From Saccoglossus kowalevskii (lineage: Eukaryota > Hemichordata > Enteropneusta > Harrimaniidae), in contig NW_003151761.1 in assembly GCF_000003605.2 (NCBI RefSeq), forward strand, positions 144,564-182,517: DNA of 37,954 bases, read 5' to 3'. Numbering within the stretch: position 1 is the stretch's first letter; each line of letters begins with the position of its first letter. The position numbers were made by a program, and so were the translations under genes. Positions 1-10,419 of this stretch are shown here, piece after piece. Under the pieces are notes generated by a model, which saw only the letters and a list, made by a program, of their open reading frames with translations, did not search any database and was not told the origin of the DNA.

Positions 1-2
1 TC

Positions 3-101
3 CACCAATGTCCAAACAAGCTGCAAGTTTTTTTGTTACTAGTGGCGGTCTTTATTGTCGCAGTAGTTATTGTCCGCTTGCTCATTACTAGTATTCAATA
101 G
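3..101 (+). CDS. Possible C-terminal transmembrane exon, cut by the left edge
   Basis: Frame 3 is open from the window edge to TAG at 99-101 (32 codons). It ends in a continuous hydrophobic run of about 22 residues (Leu/Val/Ile/Ala/Phe), a single Arg, and a short tail. Codons are mixed rather than poly-T, which would suit a membrane-anchored C-terminus or a tail-anchored micropeptide. The 5' part is outside the window, so neither start nor splice site can be judged. Chance remains plausible for so short a frame. Confidence 0.22.
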   Translation, partial: HQCPNKLQVFLLLVAVFIVAVVIVRLLITSIQ

Positions 102-141
102 GCTTTACTGCCACCTCCTAGGTCGCTCATTATTGACACGG

Positions 142-174
142 TACCAAAATAGTGGCAAATACCAAAATAGTGGC
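142..174 (+). repeat. 18-bp tandem repeat, two copies
   Basis: TACCAAAATAGTGGC occurs at 142-156 and 160-174 with AAA between, a perfect short duplication. Confidence 0.85.
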
Positions 175-521
175 TTAACAGACGATCTTCAGGGAATAAT
201 TCCTTAACCGATGGTTTTTATTTAACAAGAAGCTGTGATGTCTGTATTTATTCCGACATGTCAGCGTCCACTAACGTAATTCTCTTTCTGGCACGAGTTG
301 AATGGTGTAAAAAAGTATGACGCGCATTTCACAAATACGGAAGACGTTAAAGCGTGTCATTAGCGCACTCAAACGCGCGCGTAGGGCGTACGGCCATGTA
401 TTATTTAATACAATCTAGAACTACCTGAATGCACACTTTGCAGCGTGCTCGTGAAAATATTAATATTGTAAATTTATTTTCCTGTTTTTAAGCATGTTTT
501 GATGCGAAATAATGCAGAGAA

Positions 522-740
522 ATGGCAACGAAAGATGTTTTTTTCGCTTTGCAAACGTTTGCGTTCACTGTCGCGGTTATATGTTCATTACGCGTTATAA
601 CGCTCATTGGTTCAATACATTTTACATTACGCAAATGTGACCAACCTCGGCGCCCGAATGACATCTGTCAAGCCACTTGGGGTGAAAGCCTGAGGGAACG
701 TGATTACTGTGCTGTTATTGTCAAATATTCCGAAGTGTAA
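522..740 (+). CDS. Possible 72-residue single-exon ORF with N-terminal membrane segment
   Basis: Starts at an ATG in good context (G at -3, G at +4), 29 bases after a strong acceptor-like sequence (ATTTTCCTGTTTTTAAG, ending at 492). Residues about 7-33 are mostly hydrophobic; the rest is polar, with four Cys in total. A perfect donor (GTAAGT at 748) lies just past the stop, which would put an intron in the 3' UTR. No family is recognised. The length is within what chance gives here, so this is a weak call. Confidence 0.18.
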   Translation: MATKDVFFALQTFAFTVAVICSLRVITLIGSIHFTLRKCDQPRRPNDICQATWGESLRERDYCAVIVKYSEV

Positions 741-1104
741 CTATAAAGTAAGTTATTGAAAATAACACATATACATCAATGGAAATAATCAATAACTGGT
801 CATCGATTTGTTGTTTATTTTGTACTAACTTATTTAATGTAATTGATTCGTGCACAGCAATTGTACGCACTTAGACTGGAGTACCAAAACATCAGTCATG
901 TTAAATTTTAAACTGGTAAAAATCTCTTAGTTGGGGTGCGTTTTCAAAAACAAATCGTATTACGCCTATTGCGTCTGTTGTGTTCCAAATGTTTGCAGAT
1001 ACCGAACACGTAATAGGAAAAGCTGGAAAATAGTTTAAAAACTTATCTTGTCTAGTTCTCTGCTTTCTACTATGAATGCAAATTTGTATATGACACGATT
1101 TGTA

Positions 1105-1110
1105 TTTAAT
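1105..1110 (-). promoter_or_regulatory. Possible poly(A) signal ATTAAA for the small membrane protein gene
   Basis: TTTAAT on the plus strand reads ATTAAA, the common variant signal, on the minus strand, about 270 bases beyond the stop codon. The motif is frequent by chance in AT-rich DNA. Confidence 0.25.
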
Positions 1111-1375
1111 ATAAATGTTGGAAAATAATTACTACTAGAATTTCTTTTTTTCAATTTTACTTTTTGTTACACATGTTAAGCCGTCTGCTTCCTGGTTCCA
1201 CGTCTTAACACCACGATATTTACAATAATGTCTGCCAGTCTTATTCTGTATTTGTATTGCTTCGTTTTTGCATATACTAGTAACACTTTTGTGCACACGA
1301 TTTGATCTACCATGCAAATATATCGATGAAGTCTGTGACACCATAGTACACATTGCACACTCCCCGGTCCCACTC

Positions 1376-1512
1376 TCAGCGATTTCTCGAAGACTTGGCG
1401 CTTTTGTACCAACACCAGAATATAAGAATGACGCTGGCTATGAAGATCGCTACGATAACGCCGACTAATATGTACGTGTTATGTTCGTCCATGGCGCCCC
1501 TACTGACGTTAT
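1376..1512 (-). CDS. Candidate last exon: transmembrane helix and basic tail of the small membrane protein
   Basis: Follows an acceptor with a good pyrimidine tract (CTTTATTGTCATTCACAG) and enters in phase 1, as both upstream donors require. It encodes a short ectodomain end with a sequon (N32-V-S34 of the joined protein), an acidic patch, then a 22-residue hydrophobic helix (about 45-66, ending in aromatic W63, W65 and Y66), a basic tail (K67, K70, R73, R75) and TGA at 1376-1378. The predicted topology is N-out, C-in. An ATG at 1492 in strong context (GCCATGG) could instead start a 38-residue peptide. Stannin-like and phospholamban-like micropeptides were considered; no clear similarity was seen. 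No function is proposed. Confidence 0.5.
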
Positions 1513-1819
1513 CTGTGAATGACAATAAAGACGCCAGTTAACAAATGATTGTGCAAATATGTTCAAAGTATAGTACGCCACCACTGGGAAGGAAAGATTT
1601 ATCGTTTTTTTTTTTTTTATTTTTCGTAAAACGTTTCCTATCATCGTATCTGTTGGTCAGTTTATATATATATAAATATTGATAAATTATTAATAAATAA
1701 TTTAAACTAAACGCCCGCGTTGGGTTCTTGATGTACAAATCAGCGGAAGTTATCTGGATCCAGTTGTCATGGCAATATGATTTTAATGACAATTGTTTAT
1801 AAATGATATTATTAAACTT

Positions 1820-2405
1820 GCAAAGTCGGGACTTCTTTTTTTGTTTTACAAAAAGAAATGAAAAATTGTTCTTCTAGTTCTTTTAGCGTTATCGCGAAAA
1901 CTAACCTGACTGCTAAAGAAATCCCGACTGGACGCATCTGCGGGCATTTGACTGCTATTGATTATTCGTGATGTCATTGATTATTCATGAGTGGGTGTGT
2001 GAAAGTAAACATGACCTTTTAAAGGTTTAAAGGTGCAATCGCAGAGATGGATACTTTCTAAGTGCAAAGGCGATACTTTCATACATGCTTATTGAAAACA
2101 AGTCGATTTAAATGTCCAATCTATATAAGTAGTCTTTCAAAATCGCCGGGACCTCAGAAGTGTAAGGTCACGTACATTAACATACATAAGATTTGTTGTG
2201 CAATGCTTAGTCAACATCTTTAATTAGCATAATCACCGGAGTGATCCGCTCCGGTTTTCATTCCAACGCAGGGGGTCGCCTGCAGATGCGTCCAGTCAAG
2301 ATTTCTTTCGCAGTCACGCTAGTTTTCGCGATCATGTTAAAAAGGCTAAGTTGACAATTAATTATATTTTTGTTTGTAAACAAAAAAAGAAGTCCGATTT
2401 TGCCA
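1820..2405. mobile_element. Foldback (long terminal inverted repeat) non-autonomous element
   Basis: Arms at about 1820-1945 and 2278-2405 are diverged reverse complements. They share a perfect 16-bp match (GACTGGACGCATCTGC at 1926-1941 against 2282-2297), the ATCGCGAAAACTA block (near 1891 against 2332) and the CTTCTTTTTTTGTTT block near the outer ends. The spacer of about 330 bp carries no coding frame but has a short stem (2235-2241 with 2249-2255). No clear target-site duplication was found. It lies in intron 2 of the candidate small membrane protein gene. Confidence 0.75.
2235..2255. repeat. Small perfect inverted repeat inside the foldback spacer
   Basis: ACCGGAG and CTCCGGT form a 7-bp GC-rich stem with a 7-base loop (TGATCCG), a strong local hairpin in otherwise AT-rich sequence. 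Confidence 0.6.
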
Positions 2406-3018
2406 GTCTATACTATTATTAGTAATATTAGTTATAATATGACTACATCTATATTAGTGACATCACATAAAACGAAAACAATAGCCTCATGACTGTGTTG
2501 AATAATATAATTTAATTTAAATGTTTGCAGTCATGAATCAATGCAAAACAATTCAATCCTTCTCATTCAGATGACTAAAGTATTGTTCTGAGTACTAATA
2601 TTGTACAAATATTGTTTTAATTATCCTGGTATTAATACGACGTATGAGATAAAAGACGAGTACGCGGACGCCATATATAATCCTACCTGACAAGAATTGT
2701 AAAACAACCAGAGGAGCCAACGTATGGCATACTAATAATCAACTTGAACTAGATATTACACATAGATGGGTTTCAATGCGGGAAATCGGTACGTCATCTA
2801 TTTTTCTAAGAATACACTCATTAAAAAGGTTGTAAAGGCTCTCCGGTGCAGTTTACCTGCTTTCCATTCTATGCAAACTGGCATGTTTCGATTTTTCGAA
2901 TATTAAACTAATTCGTCTGAGCGTGCGTGTTGGTTGTGATGCTTGGACTTAGGATTGACACATCTAATACAGTCACCATGCTCGGCGTAAATCAGTACTT
3001 TGTTAAAGTAATCCTTAC

Positions 3019-3048
3019 CTGGTGGTTCGGTTAATGGATTGATTGGAC
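3019..3048 (-). CDS. Candidate 30-nt microexon 2 of the same small membrane protein
   Basis: Bounded by a pyrimidine-rich acceptor (TTCTCGTTCATCTCCTAAG) and a strong donor, CAG|GTAAGG (3018-3013). It is a symmetrical phase 1-1 exon adding about ten residues, Pro-rich (SPINPLTEPP with the split codon). Intron 1 would be 99 nt and intron 2 about 1.5 kb. A 30-nt exon is small but well within what animals use; its call rests mainly on the two splice sites and on phase. Confidence 0.4.
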
Positions 3049-3147
3049 CTTAGGAGATGAACGAGAACAGACGCTTGGTATTAATTGTCGAAAAAATGGC
3101 AACGCTAACGAGAAAGTGTAAGCCACCTGTCTGGGGATGGTACTTAC

Positions 3148-3208
3148 TTGGTGATGTTAACGCAGTCATTATCAGTGAAGACAGCGTCAGTAGGAATAAA
3201 CAGTTCAT
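3148..3208 (-). CDS. Candidate exon 1 (signal peptide) of a small type I membrane protein
   Basis: Starts at the ATG at 3208 (G at -3) and encodes 20 residues, with Leu/Ile/Ser-rich hydrophobic residues about 3-17 that look like a signal peptide. It ends in phase 1 at a perfect donor, GTAAGT (3147-3142). The exon seems to begin at 3230, after a pyrimidine-rich acceptor (ACTTTTCAG), so a 5' UTR exon would lie upstream. Joining to 3019-3048 and 1376-1512 leaves one frame, with no internal stop and matching phases, giving a 75-residue protein. The family is not recognised. The joined model is inferred, because no transcript is available. Confidence 0.45.
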
Positions 3209-4958
3209 CGCAGTATTAGGATTACACTGCCTGAAAAGTGTATACAATTATGATAATCAGCTTAATAAGGATGAACCCTGTCAATTGTACAGGCTATATA
3301 CTATGTAACAAATATGTAAAATATGTAGAAGACGGTAACAATGAAATATTTTGAAAAAAATAGAACGATATTTGTTTGCGATATTTCAAAATGTAACCGC
3401 CATTTCAGCTAAAACGATATTATCTTAATAGATTGATGATACTCCCACGTAATCTTACTAGCTCGTGACGCACATGCGAACGTTTTGGGACAGTAGAATC
3501 AGTCCGAGATACTATTATGCAATTAGATAAGTAGAGGTTAAAGCCCGAGTGCGTGGACGTTTCTTAAATGTACTGTTCGACCAAAAATAAAATGTCGGGA
3601 CATAATGAATTGTTTTCACGGAGATGACTTTATATTCCAGAATAATCCACTTAAGACGGCTTGATTTGACGTCAGTTTTTTCTCCTACAAAGTGTTTCTC
3701 ATACAACTTGCATATTGAAATTGTACACCATGAAATTCAGCATAATGTCCAAAACATGAATAATCATAGCCCAAACCGTTAAATCATATAGCCCAATAGC
3801 CAATGACCGCCATTTTTTCTGATAGTTCAATGGGCAGAGGGCCGTTGTTTGAAATCCGAGTTTGGACTCACCTAGGTTGTTTGTTTTATCATTGACACAG
3901 TGAAACAGTGTTTCATTATTTATATGGTATGTATACAAGTCCCAAAACACTTCTTCTAGAACACGTTTATGGGGAGAAAACCCCATTACATTTTTTATAA
4001 CGTTTGTATTAATAGTTCCTAAACCAGTTTAGGAGAACAAAAGGAATTGACTTGAGAGAGGAGATTTAAATAGATAAAGTCGGTCAATGCAGCATTGTGG
4101 TTTGTCGAGGGACACTTTGTGGCTGTTAATTGCTTAGATGATACAGAGCAGCGAACTGCCCATTAGTGTGTGATAACAGAGCAAGGACGGAACTGTGCAC
4201 AATAATGGGTCAGACGCTGTCGAGGCCATTATAGGCTAACATCCTCGTGAGCGCAGTGCGGAGTCCTTTATTTCAATTTCCGAACAATTAAATGTACGTG
4301 CAGTCAGTGGTAGCTTACGAAGAAAGGGATTTGGTTATCGAATTGTGAACGATTGTAGTTCAGTTACGCGCACAAGTCCACGAGCAAACGTCATGCAAAC
4401 ATACAAACACAGGTAAAACAGAGCAGGATTCAACCTATCGCACAAATAAAGGTGCGTTTGTTAAATAAAATATTCATACAAATGTGAAAAAACATTGAAC
4501 GCACGCACACGCAATATTTGTAGTATGTCCTATACCAAATAATTGCCAGATTACAACTCCGAGTCTGTGAATATTATAACAAACACCAGAATGTATATGG
4601 CAAGTAGAATCGGGAAAAAAATTGCCCACAAACTGTGGTTTGAAATCAGACGCTTACAACATTCTTTCTGTGAATCAGATATATAATCGCACGGAGCAAT
4701 CGTTTATCGTGATATTTTCGCTTCACAATCACCCCCAATAGTGTGTCACGAATCTTACGGAGAGGTGCGGAATTCAAAGGTAAGTTACCTAAACTGCAGA
4801 TGACAAATGAAGTCCAACTGTGACATAAATAAAAAGTCACTATTTAATTGATTCTATGGTGAAAAACACACCGATATTCTAATTGATCTTCGTGACGTCA
4901 TCCTATAGATATACTAGTAATCAATATGTTAAACTGCGTCCCATCATTGTATACGTTT

Positions 4959-4972
4959 GTTTCCATGGCAAC
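4959..4972. promoter_or_regulatory. X-box-like (RFX) palindrome
   Basis: GTTTCCATGGCAAC fits the RFX consensus (GTTNCC, two bases, GGNAAC) on both half-sites. No gene start is evident nearby, so it may be an enhancer or just part of a repeat. Confidence 0.35.
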
Positions 4973-5244
4973 TAATAGTAGCATGAATAATGAATGGACT
5001 TGAATAGCAATTGACATTGTTTGATCATTCCATTCAAGCGATAGCCATTCTTAAAACGTTAGTGTTAGTTAGTGTTAATTTTTGTAATTGGGCTTATAAA
5101 GATATACACCGAGGACGGCAGAGGAGTAAACAATTAACGATACTATGCGAAAAAAGTATATTATACGTATAAAGGTCGGCACACTAGCCTAAGGGCGGGG
5201 ACATTCACAATAATTATTTAAACGAACATCCCCGTGTGAGTCAT

Positions 5245-5260
5245 GTTATCACGTGATAAC
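5245..5260. promoter_or_regulatory. 16-bp perfect palindrome with central E-box
   Basis: GTTATCACGTGATAAC is a perfect palindrome centred on CACGTG, flanked by GATA-type half-sites (TTATC / GATAA). It could bind bHLH factors or be chance; no adjacent gene start was found. Confidence 0.3.
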
Positions 5261-5706
5261 GAGTTTTTCAATTGTAATACCCCAAATGACAATATTTGTA
5301 GCAATCGTTTAAGAAGAGATAAATCGATTGTGTTGTTAATCGATTTGAGTCAAAGACGCTCTTGTCAATAGACTTGCCAAACAAACTTAGAGGTTATTTT
5401 ACAGAAGTTGTCGTCCGATAACCGGGCAGCATGTGGTATATCGACTAATGAGAACGCGACAATACACTAAGACTGACCGTTCAACATCATCAAACGAGAG
5501 GAATTTAGGAAGAAAAACGACACACCTTTCATTATTACGTGATATCAACGCGAAGGACGGAGATGTGCGGAATATTGACCAACAAACAATCATTACTCAA
5601 ACTCTGTCTGTCATCACGAGTAAACGGCATGCGAATGACAAGTATGTCAAGAATAAAAAAACACGAAAAAGATTTAAGATGAGTTTGTAGTTTAAATGAT
5701 ATGCAC

Positions 5707-5835
5707 CAGGGGCGGATACAAGATTTGTTTATGGGGGGGCAAAGTTTAACATCGGCTAAGCTAATGCTTTTTTATATTATACAAAAATAAATTGAATAAA
5801 TGTGTCTAATTGAATAAACCCTCCCCCTAGATCCG
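5707..5835 (+). mobile_element. Eroded short hAT-like MITE
   Basis: The left end reads CAGGGGCGGATACAAG followed by a G run. The right end has a C run followed by CTAGATCCG, the complement of the same terminus, but lacks the expected final CCCCTG. CAGGGGCGGAT-type termini followed by G-rich sequence are typical of many hAT-family MITEs. About 130 bp, non-coding; the right end has decayed into an A-rich stretch, so no target duplication can be seen. Confidence 0.5.
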
Positions 5836-5839
5836 AAAA

Positions 5840-7568
5840 AGAAAAGAAAAGACACAATATTGCTTGTATATTCGCGCACTGACCTGACTGCCCAGGACTG
5901 CACATGCTACCAATTCAACAAATTGGAACATAGCATTTCTATAACGGGAAGCTTACCGGATAATATTATTGTATATTGTGTCGTACATGGAGTCACTAAG
6001 ACGCGTATTTTAGAGACATTTTCAATCATCTTTAACCATTCAAATATTATTATCTATTTGTTTCCTAAGCTGTTCATTTTGGTGAGCATTTTAATATCAT
6101 GATATCACACAAAGATTTGTTTTTTTCATTTTTTTTTTCAGCGAATAAAGCTGTTTTTTTTCGGAAAGTCTCATTCCTCCTTATAGCAAACATAATAATT
6201 GCCAACTGCATTAGTTTTATCCATGTCAAGCTTCTTCTTCAAGTATCCTTCGTTTGTCCTTCAAAGCGGCTTTTACGCAGCGGCTTTTGAAATGTCCGAC
6301 ATGATAGTGGAAGTAGAGGCTGTACGTATCACAAAATATTGATTATAAGTAGTATTAAAACAGCGCATTGTCTTTTGTTTGTCGGTCAAAGGCAGTCTTA
6401 TTATCAGACAATAACTGGAAAGTTATTGAGGTCAATCAGGTCAATGCACGAACAGACCAATAATAAGACAGTGTGAATAACAAATATGTTTCACACCTGT
6501 ACAGTCTTTTAAACAACGAATCCATCATGCTTTATTCGAGTTCAGAAACCTGGTCATTTTCACCTGACAATTTACCCACGCCGTTTATTCGTGGAAGTTC
6601 TGCGCATAAATGAAATGCACGCGTCCTCGACCCGCAATCGAATTTTACATTTCTTTCATCCCACCACTGTATGTAAGTATATTGAACTGTTCGACATTTC
6701 GAGAAACTATAATTGCGTAGCCTTTCATTTTCTAACTGATGACATCTTTATTGCAATGCCAGTAAAATGGCTATATTTGGTAATATCTCTGTTGTTCATC
6801 TTTGTAATATAATTAGTAAACCATTAGTTAAAAGTTGAAAAAAATTCCATAATTTTAGTAATATAAAAATAAATGTATTGAATCAGTAACATATATATTG
6901 ATTGTGTTTTGATGTTAATTCATATAATCATATTCATATTTCAACTATCCATATTTTGCAGAACTTACTCAAAGAATCAATGAATACCGACATCGCACGA
7001 ACAATCGTGATATATTGCAAACGTGTTGTACTTGTATTACGACTAGTACTTGACAATGACAATATTCGTACACGGACATATTTCCAGGAGGACAATCTCG
7101 TAGTATTTTACAAGAGGCAGTTATAAATTGCATTTGAACTAAAAAAAAATGTACATACCTTGGCCTGAATGTTAAACACAGATGTACTCAGATGTCAAGG
7201 TCTCGTTGAATATTATAAATTTATAGCGATTTTCTCTTCCGTCTGAAATCCACGCCTAATTAAGCGACCAGAAACGCTACTTTATATATATATATATATA
7301 TATTATACATTATATCATCCGAGTCACATCCATTCTCTGTAGTGGCTAAACTAAATCGCATCATAACGTTAAGTAACGATCGATAATTGCTGACGCGAAT
7401 GTGTTATGCTAATTAAGACTTATTTGCATATAGATAAGCCCTGCAATGAATCAGTACAGTACTCGATGTATGTTTAGGAATTACCCCAAAAGCAACTTTG
7501 AGCTAATTAGCCAAACAAAACAAAGATATACTACATATACGGGAGTGCAGAACTTCGACGGGTGTAAC
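5840..7568. other. Stretch without a recognised gene
   Basis: T-rich tracts near 6120, a perfect donor (GTAAGT) at 6673 without a convincing exon in front, and a (TA)n run at 7283-7303. Nothing else stands out. Confidence 0.5.
7283..7303. repeat. (TA)n microsatellite
   Basis: About ten TA units, uninterrupted. Confidence 0.95.
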
Positions 7569-7572
7569 TTAA

Positions 7573-7697
7573 AACGCAGTGGTCGTCGCGCAGCGCGTGT
7601 TCGAATTTCATGTAAATAAACAATGCATTTTACACGCGTTGTATACGTCGCTATGTGTCTTATATCGAACAGGACGCGGCGCGACGACCACCGCCCT
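7573..7697 (+). mobile_element. 125-bp MITE with TTAA flanks, copy 1
   Basis: Flanked by TTAA at 7569-7572 and 7698-7701. The termini are inverted repeats: GTGGTCGTCGCGC near the left end and its exact complement near the right end, with imperfect extension inward (GCGTGTTCGA / TCGAACAGGACGC). The element is GC-richer than its surroundings and non-coding. The copy at 28781-28905 has the same length, is its reverse complement apart from scattered substitutions, and is also TTAA-flanked. A TTAA target suggests mobilisation by a piggyBac-like transposase, but the ends lack the usual CCY start. Confidence 0.85.
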
Positions 7698-7799
7698 TTA
7701 ATTTCATCTCGGGGTTATTTGCAGACAGTATTTTCTTTTTCGTACACTTGCGGTTGATTATAATTGAACTCACATACTATCAAAACAACAAAGCTGTTA

Positions 7800-7907
7800 C
7801 CTTTATTTTTATAAATATATTGATAAATTTCACAATTCAAACTAAAACACGAGGTGTTTAGTGGTCGATTGAATATCTATGCAATGTTTTCAAATGATAT
7901 TGTTGCG
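7800..7907 (+). repeat. Diverged dispersed repeat, copy A
   Basis: Aligns with 27503-27611 in the same orientation at about 70% (shared: TTTATAAATAT, ACAATTCAAACT, GTTTTCAAATGA.GTTGTT). About 100 bp past MITE copy 1. Probably a fragment of an unrecognised repeat family. Confidence 0.45.
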
Positions 7908-7909
7908 CA

Positions 7910-10419
7910 CCGTTGGTTGGTTGGTAGGAAAACAAAACAAAAAAGCGTATTACGTAAACAAGAAACGGGTTCTATTCTATCCGAGATATGGTTTAGGCGA
8001 ACAAGCACCAATGTGACGTCGAAAGTATCTGTTTACTATGTGTATATGACGTCCCGCAATGTGATTTAATAAAATATTTGTTTCATCCTGAAATAAAATT
8101 GTACAATTTCGCACTATTATACTGACAAAGACGAATAAGTGGTCAATTTCAATAGACGCTAATTGCCGCAGCGATTCATTGGGAGAGAGAGAGAAATAAT
8201 CACGTGACATTTTTATTTGCTCAACTGATGGCGTTTCATTCTGACAATAATCGCGTCTATTGTTGGTGAGATGGCTTTTAAACATATACGGAGACTCATT
8301 GTTTCCAAGGTATGACGTCATGCTGCCGTTTTATGTATTTTATGAATTCCAGCACATGTGTATGACATGGTTCTTACATACGTCAGTCGGTCAGATTTTC
8401 CACTACTGTAAAAAAGTTACGGATGCTTCGAATCATGCACAAAATGTTGATCTGTAAACTGCTGAAATGACGCAAAGACTGATGCTACAGTGGCTACTTC
8501 CTCCGTCACGACAAGTTGTCAATTCCAACTAGAAAGATAATAGAAATATAGAATATAGAAACATATAAAGATAGAAAATAATATGATTGTGTTAATAAGA
8601 TGTGTGGGTCATCATATTTTTGTAAGAGAACATTGCTTTTTTTGCATTACAAACTTAGTAGAAATGTTTTCAATTTCGAAATGTGTAATACATACTTTGA
8701 ATATTTCGTTTCATTACATTGACAATTATATATGTTAACTTTTCACTTTTGTGAAAGTCGACATAAATGTATTGTGTTGACTGAACACTGCAGACGGAAG
8801 TAAAAACACAGTATATTTAAATAGTCGATCGATTGAAAGCAAATAAACGCTTCTTGCAAATAAGACTGCGGGTATTATATAACAAACGAGCTGCTGCCAA
8901 AGTGTGTTCATGTGACTTCTACCCCGTGTCACGTGATTACATCTATGTGGACCAAGACATGTTTCGACTACATCGCGGAATTATTGCGACTGTTACTTTG
9001 GTAATACACCTATATATTATGTGCTTATAAATTTTGACACGTTAGGTAGCTTGTATCAATGCAATTCTCACCTTTAATATTTACATGAAAACATGATTCG
9101 TCTTTTATGTCACATAGATCACCATAATGTGATGCTCTCATTTCCGGTGCCACTGTGAGGTCAACACTGCAGTTCGTGCTGCCATAGTTAGCGTTGTAAT
9201 CAAACAGGCAGACGACGCACGCGCAATAACCGCTTCAATCAGACGAGTAAAGTACCCATATTAATGCCGTAGGTGGCGTTAGTATACCATTCAAAGTATC
9301 CTTCACGCTGCTCTTTTTATGGGTTGCAGAGCCGTTACCGATATCTACCTCGTCGATGAACGTCTTGAGAAAGTATTGGGGTATATAAACGACATGATTA
9401 AACATGTGAAAGTGTTGAATAGTCATCTAGGCTAGAGTATTATCTTTTACCTTAATCATATGACCGACACATAGCGCAGTGACCTGTCTACATTATTTCC
9501 AACTATTTTATTTTTAGTTATTTAAAATCTAAAAGCTTATATTGACGTGGTTAAATTAATGTGGTATAGGTAACTCCAGGTATATCGGTTACAATTGAAA
9601 GCATAATATTATATTAACATGTTTATTCATTTATATGCGTTTTTAACGTCTTGGACCTACATGTGTTTCCAACCATCATTTCCACTGAGACCTAGTGTTA
9701 AACCTAGTCATTTAAATTTAATTATAATATCTCATTTAATGGGTATAACTACAAGATTATTATGTATGGAGATTTCTGCTTACCACTCGTCTAAACGGGG
9801 TTTGAATTATAAAACTATCTAAATCTTACTTTAAGCTAGTAAGCTTCCTTTAGTGTTTAGTTCTGAACTCTTTTGTTAAGAACACCAATAAAACGTGATA
9901 GACTATTTACACTAAATGAACAAAAAGGCATGCCATAGAGACATGCCCATACAGAATTTAATTTGCCATTTTTAACACCTTGATCACATTATTGACATTT
10001 GTCTATTGATTGAGCCCTTGAGCCGACAGATAACAGACGTGCAAAACGTGCACGTTTCGTACAGGATTGATAGTTGTAGGTCTCATTTACCGTTATAAAA
10101 GTTTCTATCATCATTGTTGTTTCAGTTGCAGCAACATTTTCGACAACATCTGCGTATTACCTTCCAGCTGCAGATTCGCTGATACCTGACGCAGACCACT
10201 ACGTAGATTTATATAGTTTGTAAACAAAACAATGTTCATAATATAATAAATACCCTAGCTTATATTTCACGGCAGGTGAATAAAACATTGTAATAATCAT
10301 CGATATTTGCATATCATGCAATAAAAACTGCCACTTTCTGATTGGTCAATGTAGTATGATGAAATAGTTTTTGTGTATCTGTTGTCCGACTTAATTAGTT
10401 GATTACGAGTGAATTGCTG
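7910..10419. other. Stretch without a recognised gene
   Basis: The 114-codon minus-strand frame at 7977-8321 has no domain and no supporting splice or poly(A) signals, and is near the longest length expected by chance. No repeat of note was seen. Confidence 0.5.

Larger units (their letters stand above)
3310..5706. other. Stretch without a recognised gene
   Basis: Only short frames of chance length. It holds the X-box at 4959-4972 and the E-box palindrome at 5245-5260. A strong acceptor/donor pair at 4679-4779 encloses a sequence with stops in all three plus frames; if it is an exon it is untranslated. Confidence 0.5.

Noticed and set aside
2641-2760. Additional minus-strand exons in intron 2 of the small membrane protein gene, near 2695 and 2845
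   Set aside because: Good single splice sites exist (an acceptor TTCTTGTCAG, a donor CAG|GTAAAC), but no partner site of comparable quality gives an open, phase-matched exon.
4679-4779. Strong acceptor and AAG|GTAAGT donor pair resembling an exon
   Set aside because: All three plus frames contain stops, so it cannot be an internal coding exon; it remains possible as a noncoding exon.
7977-8321. 114-codon minus-strand frame
   Set aside because: No domain or splice support; near the expected longest random frame.
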